Source: Incumbomyces delicatus (lineage: Eukaryota; Ascomycota; Eurotiomycetes; Chaetothyriales; Trichomeriaceae). From it: a stretch of DNA of 64,000 nt. A program made the translations under genes and the position numbers. Positions within the stretch are counted from its first letter, which is position 1. Every line of letters begins with the position of its first letter. Location: positions 3,286,001 to 3,350,000 of the forward strand of contig JACJVS010000005.1 of NCBI GenBank assembly GCA_017655985.1, in the 5' to 3' direction. The notes under the pieces were generated by a model. The model was not told where the DNA came from, ran no database searches, and saw nothing but the letters and a program-made list of their open reading frames with translations. Shown piece by piece: positions 52,194 to 63,954 of the stretch.

Positions 52194-53812
52194 CTAAACA
52201 GATTTTTTCTCCAGAAGCTGCCGTAATTCTTTATCATAACAATCTTTGTCAGCAACCTTCTTTGCAACAACACTTGCCGAGTCTTCACACCAGAGACGAG
52301 AAAATATCTTTTCAGCTTCGGACGATATGCTGGTCGAAAATCTTGGACAAATATGGTCGTCGAGAAGGAAATACATAGCATTTACAGATTCCAGGCATTG
52401 CCAAAACCACATTCCCTGAGATCTCCACATGTGGTTTATAATCTTTGCAAATGAAAAACCGATTCTCTTTATCAAAGCGCTATCAGTCTCTTCTTGCTCA
52501 AAGATACTCATAAATTGTTGTCGGACAATTTCGAATTCGTGGAGGGCCGGTCCTCGAATTTGTTCAAGATTTTCGTCAGTGAGCCAACTAGGCACTGTAA
52601 GCATCTCTATAGGAAGCGCACAAACCCATTCGAAGTCAATAAAGTATTTGACATTCCAAGACTCATCGACAAAGATATTACTTTGGTGTATGTCGGTATG
52701 CTGTACAAAGAAAGGGCCATTACGAAAGTCTCGAGAAATGAAGTGATGGGCGAATGTTCGAAGTAATGCCTTAACGGCCATCTGAGCATGACAGTCTTGT
52801 TCGCTGTACACTGCATTTGGGTCGTTCAGGAACCGATTATCGTGTAAGGTAAGCATATCCGAGACGAAAGCATCGGTACATGCATAGGTCTGATTATTCT
52901 GAAATACCCTAGGGGCGCCCTCGTTCTCCAAAATAATGGTTGAGCAGATAAGCGGTCGGTTCGTCAGGAGTACAGTGCCATCGTCTTCAAAATGGAACGA
53001 ACCTATCTTTGGCTGGGGTATACTTGCTAATGAGAGCATTAAACGAGCAAGGCCTCGAAATAGGTTTTGCTTCCGGACAGGATCGTGCCGGTGTTCTTGC
53101 CAGGTCTGAGATAGCATCCGACCTGCGCTTGGCTCAATGTATTCGAGGAGCATGTATCCCATATCCAGCCCATAATGCGTCGAGTGCGGGACGTACGTAG
53201 AAGGAATCGGATATCGGAGAAGTGCAGAGAAGTAACGTCGAAGCCAGCGTATGACGCGGACGTGCAGTGGTCGGTGCATTAAATGTGTAAACTTGTAGCC
53301 CAGGATCTTATTAGAATATACTCATGGCGGACTGAATGGGCACAACTCACACGGCGCCCGTCACAGAACCCGAACCCGAATAAGTGAGGCGTTGGTACTC
53401 TAGGGCAATGATCTTGCATCCACGCGTATGTTCCAACCTCGCAACTTAGCTTCTCATCGACTGTTCCGGCATATTTGGTCTCCGCAAGCTTGTGCGGCAT
53501 GGGACAACGCAATATAACTCTTCTCGCGTTGGTGCAACTATTACTTCTTACTTGCACTGGTATGCACAGATTGAAGCCTCCTCGAATCCATTCCACCTGG
53601 TCAACAACAGTGCAATTGTCTTGACTGGGCAGATTCATGTGGTGTGCAACGGTTGCCTCAATAGCTCGCCGCCGCCCCCAGAGAGACTCACAAAACTCTT
53701 TGGTCTTGATTCGATGCTGCAATTGGACGATGACATTGCGCTCGGAGTCGTACAGGCTCTGGGAGGTTGCGTCCGTAAGTTTCATATTGTTGTCGACAAA
53801 TTCGTGATCCAA
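52194..53812 (-). CDS. APH-fold phosphotransferase (fungal AIM9/APH family)
   Basis: Exons 53351-53812 and 52194-53291 give 519 residues. The 59-nt intron (GTGAGT...CTACAAG) joins FGFCDGRR to FTHLMHRPL, a junction usual in this family. The catalytic loop reads FVQHTDIHQSNIFVD and the metal-binding segment FIDFEWVCALPIEML, so the key His-Asp, Asn and Asp are present. A glycine-poor nucleotide-binding segment GGFNLCIPVQV precedes. The protein has no clear mitochondrial leader. Fungal genomes carry many such kinases with unknown small-molecule substrates, often in accessory regions. Confidence 0.82.
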
Positions 53813-55951
53813 GAATCGATTGATAAAATTAGATGACAGGTCTAGGTGATTTTAGATAACTAGCTGCTCTGCGCGCGTTCTAAACTTGAGGACTCGGATG
53901 GCACCCCTGACACGTGACGCCTTATGCTAAAACGCTTATTATGCTAAAACGGTCTTAACACCCTGCAACCGACATCCAAAATCGAGCTCATCGTCCTCAA
54001 ATTGTCTACGGTAGAGCTTGCCCAACGACCAGCACACAGAGCAAGATGTCAAATGGCGTATTTGAGCTTCTGTTCATATGCAATCAAGGCAACACAAATT
54101 CATCGAACGCTCGGGTAGCATTTCGCCGCCTAGCGTCGATACCACCGACAAGTCAACGGTGAACCTTCAATACTCTACAACCGCGTACTCAAGCGAAACT
54201 TTAGATCGACCCGAGAACGCCGTGGTCTAGACTTGCTGAGAGGTGCCGAATGCAACCAGAACATCAACCGCATCACGAGGAATGCCAATCAGATCAGAAG
54301 CTGCAAACCGACCTCTCTGGAACCCTCCAATCCTTTACCGCAATCCCAACGATCATCCGTCCCCAAAGACTCCTGGCATGGCCTGTGAACTGTCCATGAC
54401 CAAATCCGACACTTGAAGAGCAGGCTGACGTAGAGGTTGGCAACTGGCTGCGATCTCAAAACCACAGATGATGAACGAGGAAGCAGTCGAAGAGACGGTG
54501 GAAGACACCATTGATCAGACGATGGAAGACACAATGGAGGAGACAACCAAAGAGACGAGGAAATCAAGACGAAGACACAGGACTAGAGGATGAGTCTCGC
54601 CACTCCAATGCTAGGTAAGCAGTATAGCTTCCTGTTCTCCCTCGGTCTTAGCTGATCTCGACCTAACAATGAATCAGATTGTGCGTATGTGCGAGCCGGA
54701 AGGAGTTCATGAAGAACGATGAATACTTGAGGCCGAGAAATTACAATAGGGGAACGACGAGTTGTCAATCAAAATGACAGCAAAACAACTGTGACTTATC
54801 GGAACCGATCTCAACGACTGGGGGACATGTTGTGGCAAAAGTGCGACGGGTTACCTAAGCCGAACTCACTAACTGGCATACAGGAGATCCTGGTTTCTTG
54901 TTCGTCCAAGCCTAAGACATTCTGATGATGGCTGCATTGCTCTCGAGCGCAATCTAAACGATGTCTGTTGATGATTGTACGAGTCACTAGCCCAACTCGC
55001 GGTCACTCGTATGGAAGGATCTGATGGTCACACGTTCCACTTGTACGTTTTACTGTGTCTCGCGTCTCTACCCACCCACAAATGCAGTTCTCACTGCAAA
55101 TCGAAAACCTAAAGCCTTAGCCCTGTCCAGTTTGCCGGTCGAAACCTCTATCCTTGCTCCGAATCTGCCGACCCTCCACGTCTAAAGTCTTCCAAGGGAC
55201 TGAACTGTCTATGGCCGATGTCGATAGATTACGAGGAGGCAGAGGGGCAGTTTGGCATCCGATTACGGTGTCAAAACGAGCGTGGAAACAAATCACAGCC
55301 ATGGGAACGAGGAAAACCATGCCATAGCCAGGCACCCGGCAGCATCAAGGGCCCATTTCAGTCGACATGGGAAGATTGACGAGCATGCTATCCAAAAGAG
55401 GTTTCCGAGCGACCTGCCATTCTTACCTGGTGGCCAGGCGGAGGCAGGAGATGGACAGCGTTGCCGTACCAAGTCAAGTCATAAAATACTCCGTCAGAAT
55501 GGGTGACATACGGCATGGTGTCAGAGTTTGAAGCTTGCAAGAACATTTTGGTTGCTCCTTGTTCCAGAATGAGATGGTGTGAGATTTTATGACTGCACAG
55601 GGCATATGGCACTCTTTATGCCTACGGTGACCTTCTGTCGTTGTCCGTGCAGACTAGTGTATTCGTTCCCTGCTACCACCAACGCAGAAGCGCCTTTCAC
55701 TTTTTATGACGCTATTTCGGCTCTAATACTCATCGATGCAGCCGAGGGCAAGCGTAGGACTAGGTCCGGCGGGCCAGATCTAACAGATCTACGACAAGTA
55801 GGTGCCCGTTGGTTGTCAATACTGCCGCTAACAAGCTTATAGCTTTCCACGAATCCTCACGGAGCGATGAGCTCTTGATCCAGTTCTCATGCTCCTAAAC
55901 GCAGCGTGGCGTTTATGTCAAATACAAGAGCTTCATCTGACGCCTCGAGCA
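53813..55951. other. Gene-poor stretch
   Basis: No complete gene is recognised in 2.1 kb. A short frame at 54468-54593 encodes 41 residues with repeated acidic Glu-Thr/Asp-Thr units (VEETVEDTIDQTMEDTMEET) and a basic tail. It may be an exon or a low-complexity relic. Confidence 0.4.
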
Positions 55952-56590
55952 ACCGAAGTACAGGCTTATACCACCGAATTTTTCAGCAGAACCTCATCGA
56001 CCATGCCATCTATCCTCCCGGCTACGAAGATCCTAACGGCCATTCACCAAGAAAGCCCGATAGTTGGGATGCAATTATGAAGTGACTCACACAACTCGAC
56101 TATCGCTCTCACCACCTCTGGTTTCGAAAGAAGACGACAAAGGGTTTGTACGAGCAAATCCAGGCGCAGCCGAGGAGAAACAGGTAACCACACCTGTCAT
56201 CCCAATGATCGAAGGCAACGTTGGAGATCCCAAGTGTGTTTCAGGTGGGATTCAATTTAACAACCTGGATCACCTGAGATCTTTTGCCATAACTGATTCT
56301 ATCGAAACATTCCGACAAGGTGCAACTGCTTATCGGAATGCCAGGGACTGGGCAAGGAACAAAGGGATGAATGAAGCCATCAATCAAGCAACAAGAGAGT
56401 GGGAGAATATCGGCAACTGGCGCCGACGCATGGCACAAGTTTCTCTAGCACTGCGAAGATAGGCCAGACGAACTCACTAGCACCACACTGGATCTCCAAG
56501 ACTCCGATGCTCCGTCACAGGAGTCAGCGCCAAAAGGTCAACGGAAACGACGTCAAGTTAGCTATTCTGACCATGAGAACGATTGAACTG
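55952..56590 (+). pseudogene. Decayed fragment of a common fungal uncharacterised family
   Basis: The sequence reads as coding in fragments. GLYHRIFQQNLIDHAIYPPG and RKPDSWDAI run to a stop near 56082. KEDDKGFVRAN and EKQVTTPVIPMIEG follow in another frame. FNNLDHL then joins directly to RSFAITDSIETFRQGATAYR. A basic SQESAPKGQRKRRQVS tail comes after. I recognise the order of segments from a large fungal family of unknown function in which NLDHL and the RSFA..TFRQGATAYRNARDWA segment are separated by well over 100 residues. That middle is deleted here. There is at least one frameshift and one stop, so the fragment is non-functional. Confidence 0.65.
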
Positions 56591-57401
56591 GCTACCAGAC
56601 TTTACTAATACAGAGCGATATGAGATCAAGGGCAATCTTTGTACCTGATGGAAATTGGGGAAAGAAGGGAAATTATGGGCATTTCCCGGAATTGGCAGAT
56701 GTGTCTCGGCTGGAGTGTCTATTGGCCGAGTTTTACGACAAAATGCAAAGAGAAGAGCATTCAAACCAAAGTGCATGTTGGGAATTTGCTGATGTACAAC
56801 TGTTTCTAAGTCTATAAAACCTTTCACATATTCTGTTGAGGTATTGCAGCCTCAGCATTCTTATACATGCTTCTATTTCAAACAGAATCTCATTTTAATT
56901 TAAAAGGATGTCCTCGAAACCCAAAAATATCCCAGGAGGCGGGGGGCGATCAGCAGAGGCTTTCATAGGCAAATCTCCGGTCTCTTAATCAGCAAAATTA
57001 TGTGGCACCTGTCACAAGCCACCTTTCGGTTACGAGAAGCCCAAAAAGTAAATCGGCTTTCGTCACTCTCTTCATGTGGTGAGTTCTCTTCTTCGAACCC
57101 AGTGCATTGGCTCACGAGAATCTGTAGACGTATATTATGCACTGGGATGCGGAATGGGAGAATATGGGGTAACACAACGCGTAGTACGAGCAGTAACAGG
57201 GATCGTTTATAGCTGTAAACACTTATTTAAAAACTTGAAAGTGTTCTTGAAGTACTTCGTACTCCGTACCTGCAGCCTCTCGCTAATGGTCGACCCTTGT
57301 CACGCGCTTGTTGTAGTCCAGGTTAAGCCTGATTCCTCCGTGTTTCGTCTTGGGGAACACCTAGACCTTTCTGCTTTTCATTCCACGACTGTTGCTACGA
57401 A
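56591..57401. other. Intergenic, no gene seen
   Basis: Only short unsupported frames are present. The region includes the promoter of the kinase at 57402. Confidence 0.5.
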
Positions 57402-58121
57402 ATGACATCGGAGTCATGTTCACTTGAAAGGAGATATTTAAAATCCCGAGACCAGCGAACTTTCACAAAGGTTGAAATTCCGTCATGGAGCGATATCTAC
57501 GGCAAGACACAGCACCCTTGGAAATCAGAGGCACGTATACGAAATGAGTTTCACACCTTGAATTACATTGCCGAGAAAACAAAGATACCAGTTCCTAAAG
57601 CCCTTCGACTTGAGCGTATCAACGATAATCTCGCTATAGTTACCGAACTAGTCGATGGTGTATTGTTTGACGACCTTCCACCTAAAGTGCGCTCAATCTC
57701 GTACCTCAACGAATATGTCGAGACTGTCATACTTCCTCAACTCCAGGCATTGACCTCGGATACATCAGGGTCACTAACGGGGGAAATAATACCACCACGA
57801 CGGGTATTTGAACACAACTCGCAAGGATGCTGGCTGCCACAGAGATCTACAAGTCAGAAGTATCACTTCTGCCACAACGATCTTGCACAACACAATTTCT
57901 TGTGTGATGCAACAACGGGAAAAGTCAAAGCAGTCATTGACTGGGAATACGCTGGATTCTACCCTTCTGAATTTGAAGCACCCCTATGGCAACTACCATA
58001 TTATGAAACAGAACATGATCCAGAAGAGGTTCAAAGATTGGAAAGGGTTCTTGATTCTACGGCGCCTGGCGAGCATGGCTACCTGGCAATGCTTTGGAAA
58101 CTCGTAGCAAAATGGGTCTAA
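57402..58121 (+). CDS. Short APH-fold kinase
   Basis: This is a single frame of 239 residues from MTSESCSLERRYLKS. It keeps the back half of the APH fold: PVPKALRLERINDNLAIVTE, the catalytic HNDLAQHNFLCD and the metal-binding VIDWEYAGFYP with a following Glu. The usual N-terminal nucleotide-binding hairpin is short or missing, since most fungal members have about 60-100 more residues ahead. The gene may therefore be 5'-truncated or have an unrecognised upstream exon. Substrate is unknown. Confidence 0.7.
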   Translation: MTSESCSLERRYLKSRDQRTFTKVEIPSWSDIYGKTQHPWKSEARIRNEFHTLNYIAEKTKIPVPKALRLERINDNLAIVTELVDGVLFDDLPPKVRSISYLNEYVETVILPQLQALTSDTSGSLTGEIIPPRRVFEHNSQGCWLPQRSTSQKYHFCHNDLAQHNFLCDATTGKVKAVIDWEYAGFYPSEFEAPLWQLPYYETEHDPEEVQRLERVLDSTAPGEHGYLAMLWKLVAKWV

Positions 58122-60040
58122 AAATGATCATCACTCTTCGTTTCTGCGTGGATTGTGGACTGTTACAGGTATGGGAGTTAAGCATCAGTTATCTTATAGG
58201 AAATTTGTTCGACGAAGACTTGTTGTGTAAAATATTCCAATAATGTTAATGGCTGAAGGCCGGTGTCGGTAGGCCGGTGTAAATTATTAATGCCCACCAA
58301 CTCCAGAAAGTCTTCAAAAACTCCTAGGATTGCCAAATACCTGATTTGTCTTTGTATCTTACATCTCATCAAGATAGGTGTTGTACACCTCTAAAGGCGC
58401 TGTTCCCTATACTAGCACAACGTACAGGCGATGACCGCCGACATCTTCCCGCGAAAACTGCTCTCGCAGGCCTTCTAGTCCGCTAGCAGAATGAGTACTG
58501 TTCGTGTCTCTCCGATGCTTACGGCTCCGTTCGCAGGCGAAGTATCAACTCAGCGAGCATGGGCAGTACTGCGGGCGGGCAGGAGGGTGGTCGCATTCAC
58601 TACGAGGTCGCCTACGATAACTGTTCCCGAGGCCGGATCTCCGAACTTCTATCCTACCGGCGGGAAGTTGAAGGTACCGCGGTTACCAGCCTCCCGGTAT
58701 CTCCACAATATCCTGCACTGGCAAGATCCACAGTGACTATGATTTACGAAGCACGGGGGTAGACTCTCCAATGCGGACTGGCGACATTCACCTGTTGTCA
58801 CGTTGAGGGCCTTGCGCGTGATGACCCGTGGATGCGAGCAGCCGCTGCCATTCACCCGCTCACGAGCTACGATTCGTCGGAGGGCTTACGCGATGACCTG
58901 TGGACGAGCGCATCATGACACGACACGATTTCTGACCTAAAGGGGGACGCCCAACCTCGGGAAGCATCCCACCAAGATTGCGGCGAAACTGTTAGCTTGT
59001 CGACCATGAAGTGCCCACACGATGCACGAGGGCGAGGGGGGAGGGAGAAGTGGAGTTACGATGGCTCTGATCCTACAAGGCGGCGCAGTCGTGAGAGGAA
59101 GAATCTCAAGCTTCGTTCTACGCTGGCGATGAGGAGCCGGCCACAAGAGTACGTTATGGATCGCGCAAATAGGCAGAGCGAAACGGTGAACGGTAGAAGA
59201 GTTAGGGGCGGCAATGCTAGTCTCGCCTTCCGCGGGCTAACCCACAGCAGCGACAGTTGAGCCAAGAGGAGGCGGCCTCAGCCCCACGAGTATGCCAATG
59301 AACCTGCCACCAAAGAGTCAACCTTTATCAGCATCTTGTACAGCCTGGGTGCGGTATTCTACTGCGAAGCCAACGTTCCGACAGCCATGATGATGGGCGA
59401 AACGATGAACAATGCTTAAGACCAGCGCGTCCACCCCTTACACCAAGGCGCCTCCCCAGGTGGCTCAAATGGCGGTGAGCGCACTGATTGCTTCCCAGCT
59501 TGGCTCATGGCCGCAAAGCCGACTTCATACAGCCCGACGGCGGCTTGGTCGACTTCCGCACGACAGGAATTGATGCATCGCATGTCATGGCGACTGCGCC
59601 GGAGCAAGCTTTCCTCTAGTCTTTGCGCAGACTACAACCCAATGCACGCCGACGACGATCCGGCTGATTTGACACGACATCAACCCTGCCGTTGTAGTGG
59701 CGATGGTGGTGGAGGCGGTGGTGGAGGGAGAGATCGTGGTTGTGGTAGCTGTGGCTATCTTGGTGGTGAGGGCGAATGATCCGCATATCTAGTCGCAAAC
59801 GCTTCCAGGCCGGAGCTCAGGCTTGTCCTGGACGATGCGTTTGGCTCCTGCTTGTAAACTATCAGATGGGTATCATTACCAGTAGCTATGCGCTTTGTGC
59901 TACATTCGACGGATGAACTTTAGCATCCCACCAATTGTTCCTTCTATTGCCAGTGCCCATCTCGCTTAGAGGCTGGAACGAATCTGATTCCTTATCAGCT
60001 TGATGCTTCCTTGTTTGTCCTTCTGGTGCTTCCTGGCTTC
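58122..60040. other. Gene-poor stretch
   Basis: No gene is recognised in 1.9 kb. A GGTGGTGGAGGCGGTGGTGG-like run lies near 59700-59765. Confidence 0.5.
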
Positions 60041-60261
60041 CCCTTCTCGCTTGCCCTTCTCGCTTGCCCTTCTCGCTTGCCCTTCTCGCTTGCCCTTCTC
60101 GCTTGCCCTTCTCGCTTGCCCTTCTCGCTTGCCCTTCTCGCTTGCCCTTCTCGCTTGCCCTTCTCGCTTGCCCTTCTCGCTTGCCCTTCTCGCTTGCCCT
60201 TCTCGCTTGCCCTTCTCGCTTGCCCTTCTCGCTTGCCCTTCTCGCTTGCCCTTCTCGCTTA
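60041..60261. repeat. 13-bp minisatellite, 17 tandem copies
   Basis: The unit CCCTTCTCGCTTG is repeated 17 times without interruption. The last copy ends in A. Degenerate partial units flank it on both sides. The unit is all pyrimidine except for G at two positions on this strand. Because 13 is not a multiple of 3, all three frames stay open on both strands, and the resulting long frames are not evidence of a gene. Confidence 0.97.
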
Positions 60262-61069
60262 CCATCCTGGCTTGCCGTCCTAGCTTGCCGTTATTGCTTC
60301 TGGCACTTCCTTGCCATCTTGGTGACCTTCGTTTCATTTAGCCGTATTGTGCCCGTCATCGTAGAGACCACATCCGCATTCCTGCAGCCGCACACGATTA
60401 CAGTCAGCCAGCTTTGTGCTCCTGTCGTGCTCGTTGTGGGCCTGTCCCTCCCGAACAGGGCGGGATTCATGCGTCAATGGTGCTTTCGATGGGCCAGTGC
60501 TGCTTTGATCTGTGCTGACTGTGTTTGTGTCGAGCGCATCTTGCAATGTGGAGGTCCCAAACCGCATTATCGAAGGGCCAGAGTGCTGTCTTCGTTTTCG
60601 ATGGCCTGGATTCCCCGCTGGTCCTGCTAAGGAGGCTCTTTGCTCCCGTTTCCTGCGTGCTTCGAGCAGTCCTGGCGGGTCAATATCCACTCCTCCTGCT
60701 GATTGAGTCGTTGGAAGCTCGGGGGAAGGATTGATGGTTTCTAGACATCAAAGGTGACTGTCTTGTGTATTCTGATAGAGATGGCACCGTTTCGATGATC
60801 CTACCATCCCATCCAATGGAATTCGCCCCGAATCATGGGGTTCTGAGTCCTGAAATCGAACAGACCTTGCCTCCGTAGGCGAAAGCTTCTCTTCGAACTC
60901 TTCGTGTTGCTGCTGCTGTCGCCCAACCTCTGTATTTCACCATCTTGAAGAGGTTACTTGCCAGTCGTGCTGTCCCGTCAAGCTGTTTGGTCCAGGCCTG
61001 TTCATACTCGACCGAAAAGCTCCGTGTTTGGGGTTTCCCGCTAGATCGCTGTTGCCGTTGCTAGCTGTG
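60262..61069. other. Spacer between repeat blocks
   Basis: No supported gene is present. The sequence is T/C-rich on this strand and merges into the degenerate repeats that follow. Confidence 0.5.
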
Positions 61070-61573
61070 TACTGTCATGTTATCTTCTCTGGTGTGCGAT
61101 GCTGGATTGTCCTGCCATGCTCTTCTTTCGTGCTCTGGCTCATTCTCTGCCAGCGGATGTGATGCTGCCATGCTCTTCTGGTTGCGCTGCCCGACCGGCA
61201 TGTTATGCTCTTCCGGCCATGCTCTTCCGGCCACGCTCTGCCCACGTTGTGCGATGCTTGGTCGACCATCATGCTTTTGCTATGCCCTGTTGCTACGCTC
61301 CTCTTAGGGTCATTTTCTGCCCGCGAATGTGATGCTGTCGTGCTCTTCCAGCCGTGCTCTTTCTGCGGATGTGATGCTGTCATACTCGACTGTTATGCCG
61401 TGCTCTGCCTGCGGTGAGCGATACTTGAGTTTCTGCTATGCCATACTCCCCCGCCATATCGCTCTGCATGTGGGACGCGATCCTTGATCGACTGCTATGC
61501 TCTCTGCTATGCTCCGCTGTCATGCTCTGCTCCGCTCTTATGCTCCGTTGTCATGCTCTGCTCCGCTGTGGTG

Positions 61574-61681
61574 CTCGCTGTGGTACTCGCTGTGGTACTC
61601 GCTGTGGTACTCGCTGTGGTACTCGCTGTGGTACTCGCTGTCTTGCTCGCTGTCTTGCTCGCTGTCTTGCTCGCTGTCTTG
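61574..61681. repeat. 12-bp tandem array, two variants
   Basis: Five copies of CTCGCTGTGGTA are followed directly by four copies of CTCGCTGTCTTG. Confidence 0.95.
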
Positions 61682-61774
61682 CTCTGCTCCGCTGTGGTGC
61701 TCCGCCATGTCATTCTCTCCCTGCGGACGTGTTGCTCGACCGTTATGCCGTGCTGTGTGTGACTTGATCGGCTG

Positions 61775-61828
61775 CTCTCCCCTGCTGTCGAGCTCTCCCC
61801 TGCTGTCGAGCTCTCCCCTGCTGTCGAG
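61775..61828. repeat. 18-bp tandem array, three copies
   Basis: Three identical copies of CTCTCCCCTGCTGTCGAG, followed by a partial fourth. Confidence 0.95.
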
Positions 61829-62460
61829 CTCTCCCATCATGCTCTGCCAGTCTCCCTGCCTGCGGTGTGTCACGCTTCTACCATGTTATTCTCTCTCTGC
61901 GGACATGATGCTTCCACCTCTTTCGCCTTAGCCGCTCTCCCATCGTGCTCTGGAAGGTCATTCTGTGCGGTGTGTGATGCCTGATTGATTGCCATGTTTC
62001 TCTGCTATCTTATGCTTGCGCTGCTGGACCGTTATGCCACGCTCTTCTGCTATGTTATTCTCTCCCCGCGGATGTGAGGCTGTCTAGTCTCTCGCCTGCG
62101 CCGCCCTCGTCATCCCATACTCTGCTTGTCATTCTCTGCCAGGCCATTCTCTGCTAGGCCATTCTCTGCGGTGTTCGATGCTCGTCTGTCATGCTCTGCC
62201 AGGTTATTCTTTGCTGTGTGCGATGCCACGCCCTTCTGCCATGTCATCCTCTGCCTGCGGTGTGCGATATGTGATCGATTGCTATGCTCTCTCGTTCTCT
62301 GGTATCGTGCCCTGCTAAGTCATTCCCTGCCTGCGAATGTGATGCTGTTATGCTTTTCTGGCTGCACTGCTCGACCATCAGGTTATGCTCCCTGCGGATG
62401 TGATCCTACCACCTTTCGCCTTAGTCGCCCTCCCGTCGTGCTCTGTGCGGTGTGCGATGC

Positions 62461-62551
62461 CATGCTCCTCTGCCATGCTCCTCTGCCATGCTCCTCTGCC
62501 ATGCTCCTCTGCCATGCTCCTCTGCCATGCTCCTCTGCTATGCTCCTCTGC
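62461..62551. repeat. 13-bp tandem array, seven copies
   Basis: Seven consecutive copies of CATGCTCCTCTGC, the last with T in place of the first C. Confidence 0.93.
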
Positions 62552-63050
62552 TTGCGCTGCTGGACTGTTATGCCATGCTCTGCCTGCGGTGGGTGATGCT
62601 TGATCTTCTGCAACGCTTTGCTGCCATGTTATTCTCTGCTGTCGTGCTCTGCCAGTCCATGCGCTGCCGGCGGTGTGCTATGCTCTTCTACCATGCCATT
62701 CCCTTCCCGCGGTCATCTCGTTCGCCCGTGCCGCTCTCCTGTTATGCTGTGCTCTGCATAACCGACTGCGATGCTCTCCCGTCGTGTTCTGCTATGCCTC
62801 TGCAGTGTGATGTCTGGCTGACTGCCATACTCCTCCGCCATACTCCTCTGCCCTGCTCCTCTGCCCTGCTGCCGTGCCCTGCCATGTTACTCTCTGCGGT
62901 GTGATGTCCGGCCGACTGCCATGCTTTTGCCGTGCTCTTAGGCATGCGCTGCTGGGCCGTCATGCCACGCACTTCCGCCAACCGTGTGCGATGCCAGGTC
63001 AGCTGCTATGCTCTTTCACTTGCGCTGCTTCGATTCTCACTCCTGAAAGC

Positions 63051-63881
63051 GGTCTTGTGCTGCCGCCACGATGGCCGTGGGGATGGCGTTCACAGTTGCC
63101 AGCTCTTGCCGCTCCGATAGGGCTTGATGGTGACCGCCGTTTCGAGCTTGGTCATTGCTGCTGCGGCTGACGAGGAGGAGGAGGAGGAGGAGATGGCCTC
63201 GACCGTGGTTCTGGCGTGAGCTGCACGCTGTCCCAGGTCCGGGTGTGCTTCGAGGGTGTCGCTGCTGCCGTGGCGGTGTCGGCTTGGACGATTGTGACAC
63301 TCTCGTTGTTGCCGACGTGTTCGACGGTGTTGATTGCTGCCACTGCGACCATTGATGAGCGTGAGTTGTGTGTGCATGTTTTCGTCACGGCATCGCTGCC
63401 GCAGTTTGGTCTCGGCCCCAGATCACCCGTTCCATCGCCCACAAACTGCGTCGACATTCGCTGAGCTACCGATCACATCGTCGTCGCCCATGCTTGCACG
63501 TGGGACCAGCACATGGCTTCCAGAGGTTGCTGGATCGTGCGAGTGTAACCCGTAGGCTAGATTTCGATTGGACACCGGTGCTCTGGCTGTCGCGGCGGCA
63601 CCAGACATGCTGCTGGCAGCGGCTGCTCGTCGGAGAGGACTGTGGGTGTGGTAGTCGTGGTTGTCACCCGTATGGCCGGCCCCGAGTATGCTGTCGCCGG
63701 TTGTTCGTGCTCCAGCTGACCCGTACACGTGCCACGCACCCGTGTGACGCCAGCGTTAGCCGAATGGATGCTAGACCCGATCGTGGGCGTCGCTGGGAGG
63801 TGTAATGTGGACGTGAAATAACCCGTAGGGTTGTTCGTAGAGTAAGAGTAATGAAGTACTGTGTTTAGGCTTAGAGATTAG
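63051..63881. other. GC-rich flank of the repeat field
   Basis: No supported gene is present. The region has GAGGAG/CTCCTC microsatellite near 63170-63190. Composition turns abruptly AT-rich from about 63830. Confidence 0.5.
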
Positions 63882-63954
63882 ATTTCTACGGATCGGGTCC
63901 GTAGAAATACTTTAGTACTAAATTTAGATTAGAGAATATTAGTATTTCTACGGA
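63882..63954. repeat. Inverted and direct repeat of ATTTCTACGGA
   Basis: ATTTCTACGGA (63882-63892) and TCCGTAGAAAT (63898-63908) form a perfect 11-bp inverted repeat around a 5-bp loop. A third copy in direct orientation lies at 63944-63954. The window then ends with TCCCCTTA...TAAGGGGA, another inverted pair. This may be the edge of a mobile element continuing outside the window. Confidence 0.85.

Larger units (their letters stand above)
61070..63050. repeat. Degenerate pyrimidine-rich tandem repeat field
   Basis: About 2 kb is built from diverged words such as TGCCATGCTCTTCTGC, GATGCTG and CTCTGCCTGCGG. It contains three clean arrays: a 12-bp unit at 61574-61681, an 18-bp unit at 61775-61828 and a 13-bp unit at 62461-62551. 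Open frames here (Cys/Ser/Leu-rich on one strand, Ser/Glu/His-rich on the other) are repeat artefacts. Confidence 0.9.

Noticed and set aside
60011..60630. Long LALLACPS-type frames on the plus strand and basic frames on the minus strand
   Set aside because: They are produced by the 13-bp minisatellite, which is open in all frames. No start context or domain is present.
61438..61931. Cys/Ser/Leu-rich and His/Ser/Glu-rich frames in the repeat field
   Set aside because: They are translations of 12- and 18-bp tandem repeats. Overlapping open frames on both strands show they are repeat artefacts.
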